From assembly GCA_937983015.1 (NCBI GenBank), contig CALKAK010000055.1, positions 1 to 16,214 on the forward strand: a stretch of DNA of 16,214 bases. The letters are read 5' to 3'. Origin of the DNA: an uncultured Bacillaceae bacterium (lineage in GTDB: Bacteria > Bacillota > Bacilli > Bacillales > Caldibacillaceae). Below the pieces are notes generated by a model that had not been told where the DNA came from, searched no databases, and saw nothing but the letters and a program-made list of their open reading frames with translations. A program made the translations under genes and the position numbers. Each line of letters starts with the position of its first letter. The first letter of the stretch is position 1. Below are positions 13,700-16,214 of the stretch, piece after piece.

Positions 13700-14941
13700 T
13701 CAAGGCCGGCGTAACTCTCTTAAAGCGAGCCAGGCACCATGATGTACGGCCCGACGGCGAATCGCCTCCCGGTTACCGGAAAAATGGAATTGGAAACTTT
13801 TTACATCATCAGCAAGGGCTAAACCGCAAAATACCGTTCCCGGCTCCTTCCCTTCTGAAGGATCCGGACCGGCAACACCCGTAAAACTTATACCGACATC
13901 GGCATCGAGAATCCTTTTGACGTTCGCCGCCATCTCCCGGGCACAGGCAGCGCTTACGGCACCTTCCCTGTTTAATGTTTCTTCTCTGACATTCAGTACA
14001 TTTTGTTTCACCTCATTCGTATAGGAAACGATTCCCCCCTTAAACCAGCGACTCGCACCCGGGATATCCGTTACCTTTTCTTGAAAATATCCCCCGGTCA
14101 AACTTTCCGCAACGGCGAGGGTGAGCTTTTTTTCTTCCAAAGTACGGGCGAGTTCAACGAAAAGATTCGTATCATCGTAACCATAAAAATAGCTGCCGAC
14201 ACGACGGAGAATTTCCTTCTCGAGCCGATCGAGCATTTCCTTTCGTTCCGCATCGTCATCCCCTTTGGCCGTAAGCCGGACCGTAACATCGCCATCACCT
14301 GCTAGCGGGGCGATCGTCGGATTGGACTGATTTGCGATTAAATCTTCCAATTCCGCCTCCAATAGCGCTTCCCCGATACCAAAAAAGCGCAGAACGCGGG
14401 ATTCGATTCGCTCGATCTTATTTAACTCTCGTAATAAGAATCGTCTACCGTACTTCAAAAACATCGGTTCCAGTTCGCTGGGCGGTCCCGGATAGAGCAT
14501 GTAGATGATTCCGTCTTTTTTTAGCGCCATTCCGGGAGCCATACCGGTCTCATTCGGGAGAACGGTCGCTCCTTGCAAAATATTAGCCTGCTTGCGGTTG
14601 TTCGGTGTCATGGGCATGTTGCGGACGCGAAAGTATTTTTCAATATAATTCATCGCTTCTTGATCTTCTTCAAGCCCAACACCGATCGTCTCTGCGATCA
14701 CTTCTTTCGTCAAATCATCTTTCGTGGGACCGAGGCCGCCGCTAAAAACGATAAGATCAGCGCGTTCTTGAGCGATCTGAATCGCCCTTTTCAGGCGTCC
14801 AGGATTATCACCGACGACCGTGTGATAATACACATTAATACCTAACCGGGCGAGTTGTTCCGATAAGAAACGGGCGTTCGTGTTCGTGATCTGTCCTAAT
14901 AACAGTTCCGAACCGACCGCAATAATTTCTGCATCCAACAT
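13700..14941 (-). CDS. cinA: CinA family competence/damage-inducible protein (NMN deamidase/ADP-ribose pyrophosphatase-like)
   Basis: A 413-residue cytosolic protein, the same size as Bacillus CinA (416). The N-terminal MoaB-like domain has AEIIAVGSELLLGQITNTNA, VGDNPGRLKRAI and FSGGLGPTKDDLTKE, then GMAPGMALKKDGIIYMLYPG. The C-terminal domain has VAESLTGGYFQEKV, GGIVSYTNEVKQNVLNV, GAVSAACAREMA and ISFTGVAGPDPSEG, the pattern of the nicotinamide-nucleotide amidase domain (PncC). CinA proteins act on pyridine nucleotide by-products; a link to competence comes from co-transcription with recA in other species. ATG at 14941 is preferred over GTG at 14947, because that GTG is part of the GAGGTGA ribosome site. 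Upstream is pgsA with a terminator between; recA is not downstream here. Confidence 0.97.
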   Translation of the reverse strand: MLDAEIIAVGSELLLGQITNTNARFLSEQLARLGINVYYHTVVGDNPGRLKRAIQIAQERADLIVFSGGLGPTKDDLTKEVIAETIGVGLEEDQEAMNYIEKYFRVRNMPMTPNNRKQANILQGATVLPNETGMAPGMALKKDGIIYMLYPGPPSELEPMFLKYGRRFLLRELNKIERIESRVLRFFGIGEALLEAELEDLIANQSNPTIAPLAGDGDVTVRLTAKGDDDAERKEMLDRLEKEILRRVGSYFYGYDDTNLFVELARTLEEKKLTLAVAESLTGGYFQEKVTDIPGASRWFKGGIVSYTNEVKQNVLNVREETLNREGAVSAACAREMAANVKRILDADVGISFTGVAGPDPSEGKEPGTVFCGLALADDVKSFQFHFSGNREAIRRRAVHHGAWLALRELRRP

Positions 14942-14987
14942 TTTCACCTCATCTCGGGAACTTGTGTCCCATTATTTTCCGTAGCGC

Positions 14988-15015
14988 AAAAAAGGCGAAA
15001 TCGCTTCGCCTTTTT
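14988..15015 (-). terminator. Intrinsic terminator after pgsA
   Basis: On the minus strand AAAAAGGCGAA (15015-15005) pairs with TTCGCCTTTTT (14999-14989) around a 5-base loop, ending in a run of six T. The sequence is nearly symmetric, so it could also act on the plus strand. Confidence 0.85.
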
Positions 15016-15027
15016 ACCCAATATATT

Positions 15028-15603
15028 TTATTTTGAATGAGTGAACGCGTGTTTATTCTTCACAAAATAATCGACACCGGACCAGATCGTGAAGAACGTT
15101 GCCACGTAGAGCGCCAGATTGGCGAACGGAAAATTCATCAGGTTAAAAGGAACATTTTCAAGTAATAATGCGATTACCGCGATAATCTGCGTCCACGTTT
15201 TAATCTTTCCTAACATGTTAGCGGCAACCACTTCGCCGGAACCCGCCAAAATAAGGCGTAAACCGGTTACCGCAAATTCTCGCGCAACGACAATGATCAC
15301 GATCCAGGACGGAACGAGATTCATTTCCGTTAAAATAATGAACGCGGAAATGACGAGCATTTTATCCGCCAGCGGATCTAAAAACTTCCCAAAATTGGTG
15401 ACGAGATTATACTTCCGCGCAAAATGACCATCAATCCAATCGGTTGTCGCTGCTCCGATAAAGATCAGGGTGGCTAAAAGCTGTGAAAATGGCAGCGCGA
15501 CATTGCCGATCTGGTAAATCTCTCCGAATTCCCATAACATGAGAATCACGAAAATCGGGATCATACAAACGCGGGTAAGTGTAATTCGATTCGGTAAATT
15601 CAC
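15028..15603 (-). CDS. pgsA: CDP-diacylglycerol--glycerol-3-phosphate 3-phosphatidyltransferase
   Basis: A 191-residue integral membrane enzyme that makes phosphatidylglycerol-phosphate, the committed step to phosphatidylglycerol and cardiolipin. The CDP-alcohol phosphotransferase motif D-x2-DG-x2-AR-x8-G-x3-D-x3-D is complete: D55, D58, G59, A62, R63, G72, D76 and D80 in DWIDGHFARK and NFGKFLDPLADK. Several hydrophobic segments flank it, and VVAREFAVTGLRLILAGSG and VVAANMLGKIKTWTQIIAV match Bacillus PgsA closely. GTG at 15603 (giving MNLPNRITLTR) lies 7 bases after GGAGG; the TTG two codons earlier touches the ribosome site. It sits between rodZ and cinA, the standard Bacillus order. Confidence 0.97.
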   Translation of the reverse strand: MNLPNRITLTRVCMIPIFVILMLWEFGEIYQIGNVALPFSQLLATLIFIGAATTDWIDGHFARKYNLVTNFGKFLDPLADKMLVISAFIILTEMNLVPSWIVIIVVAREFAVTGLRLILAGSGEVVAANMLGKIKTWTQIIAVIALLLENVPFNLMNFPFANLALYVATFFTIWSGVDYFVKNKHAFTHSK

Positions 15604-15695
15604 AGTCAAACCTCCAAAAATTATTACGTGATTTCAATGGCTGCTGGAACAGGGTTGTACGTGAAAATTATATCAGAAATTATCTTTAAAAGTAA

Positions 15696-15723
15696 GAAGA
15701 ATAGCCGATCGTGGCTATTCTTC
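15696..15723 (-). terminator. Hairpin overlapping the rodZ stop codon
   Basis: An 11-bp perfect stem GAAGAATAGCC/GGCTATTCTTC (15696-15706 with 15713-15723) spans the TAG at 15717-15715. On the minus strand it is followed by TTACTTTTAAAG, an interrupted T tract. It may attenuate rather than fully end transcription into pgsA. Confidence 0.45.
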
Positions 15724-16164
15724 TCCGGTGACCACTTGAATGTGGATATTCTTCGGTCCATTTGTCGGTGAAAATTCCAACTTTTCGTCATTGATAAAGA
15801 TTTCGGTGACAGGAGAATTCCCGATGCGGATATCGATAAATTCTTCTCCACTAACGTCGAGTACTAGTTCGGGATTGCTATCATTCAGCGTCGTCTGCTG
15901 AATCTCATTTCCCACGCTATCCCGAACCCGCACCCAGCTCGCATTTCCTTCGATCGCGGTTAATTTCAGCTGAATCTCGTCGGCATTGACCAATTCATAC
16001 GTCGCCGTATGCGTCTCATCACTCACTAAACGAATCTCCTGTACCGGTTCTTCAACGATCGGCTCTTCTTCAGTATCTTCTTCCTCAGCCGGTTCTTCTC
16101 CAGGTTGGGTATCGGGAAGTTCCCCAGATTCATGAACGTCGATTTGTTCACCGCTACCGGCTTC
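15715..16164 (-). CDS. rodZ: RodZ-like (YmfM) protein, C-terminal part (5' end cut by contig end)
   Basis: The last 149 residues of a RodZ-type cell-shape protein. RodZ is a single-pass membrane protein with a cytoplasmic helix-turn-helix domain that binds MreB and an external C-terminal domain. Visible here are an acidic P/E-rich linker (EEPAEEEDTEEEPIVEEPV, about residues 20-45) and a beta-rich external domain of the DUF4115 type, with SWVRVRDSVGNEI and EEFIDIRIGNSPVTEIFIN. The N-terminal and transmembrane parts are beyond the contig end. The apparent GTG start at 16179 lies in adapter sequence and is not real: the first genuine codon is GAA at 16164-16162. Position upstream of pgsA matches Bacillus ymfM-pgsA-cinA, which supports the call because the sequence of this domain alone is variable. 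Confidence 0.85.
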   Translation of the reverse strand, partial: EAGSGEQIDVHESGELPDTQPGEEPAEEEDTEEEPIVEEPVQEIRLVSDETHTATYELVNADEIQLKLTAIEGNASWVRVRDSVGNEIQQTTLNDSNPELVLDVSGEEFIDIRIGNSPVTEIFINDEKLEFSPTNGPKNIHIQVVTGEE

Positions 16165-16214
16165 AGATCGGAAGAGCACACGTCTGAACTCCAGTCACAC
16201 AGCAGAATCTCGTA
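16165..16214 (+). other. Untrimmed Illumina TruSeq adapter plus index (non-genomic)
   Basis: Bases 16165-16198 match the 34-base TruSeq read-1 3' adapter, beginning AGATCGGAAGAGC. They are followed by an 8-base index ACAGCAGA (16199-16206) and then ATCTCGTA, the start of the P7 flow-cell part. No natural bacterial sequence would carry this order, so these bases should be removed from the contig. Confidence 0.99.

Noticed and set aside
1..16214. CRISPR arrays, tRNA or rRNA genes, insertion sequences, phage or defence genes
   Set aside because: Looked for spaced repeats, tRNA-like T-loop sequence, terminal inverted repeats and transposase-like frames; none seen.

Overview
This window comes from a Gram-positive, endospore-former-like member of the Bacillaceae; the genus cannot be named from sequence alone. 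The evidence is a glycine decarboxylase split into PA/PB subunits behind a tandem glycine riboswitch, a CcdC-family membrane protein, a YkwD-type CAP lipoprotein, an SpxH-like DsbA-family gene (broken here), and the rodZ-pgsA-cinA gene order. Shine-Dalgarno sites are strong (AAGGAGG type), GTG and TTG starts are common, and base composition is moderate.

Layout. From 1 to 2650 on the minus strand lies the glycine cleavage operon: promoter, two-aptamer glycine riboswitch with an intrinsic terminator, gcvT, and gcvPA, which runs off the left edge. From 2720 to 5870 are a HesB-like protein (-), a COG2085-type NADP oxidoreductase (-), a CcdC-like membrane protein (+) and an aldo/keto reductase (-). 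At 6040-6853 an acyl-ACP thioesterase (+) has its own extended -10 promoter. From 6854 to 13175 is a gene-decay zone. It holds a DsbA/SpxH-like pseudogene, an unidentified broken minus-strand frame, and a broken 2-oxoacid:ferredoxin oxidoreductase cluster (gamma, a C-terminal alpha remnant, beta). Two genes inside this zone are intact: a HAD phosphatase and a CAP-domain lipoprotein. From 13176 to 16164 on the minus strand are rodZ (3' part), pgsA, cinA and a UPF0178 (YaiI/YqxD) gene. Each of the last three junctions carries a hairpin with terminator features.

The final 50 bases (16165-16214) are not genomic. They match the Illumina TruSeq read-1 3' adapter followed by an 8-base index, so the contig ends in untrimmed adapter and the apparent start of the last ORF is artificial.

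Functionally, the gcv genes turn excess glycine into methylene-tetrahydrofolate, CO2 and ammonia, gated by the riboswitch. RodZ and PgsA serve cell shape and phosphatidylglycerol synthesis. The loss of the ferredoxin-linked 2-oxoacid oxidoreductase and of the thiol-disulfide-fold protein points to recent relaxed selection on ferredoxin-dependent 2-oxoacid metabolism and on one Spx/redox-linked function. I found no convincing novel multi-gene system. The most notable content is the decay pattern, the unusual cinA-UPF0178 junction and the adapter artefact.
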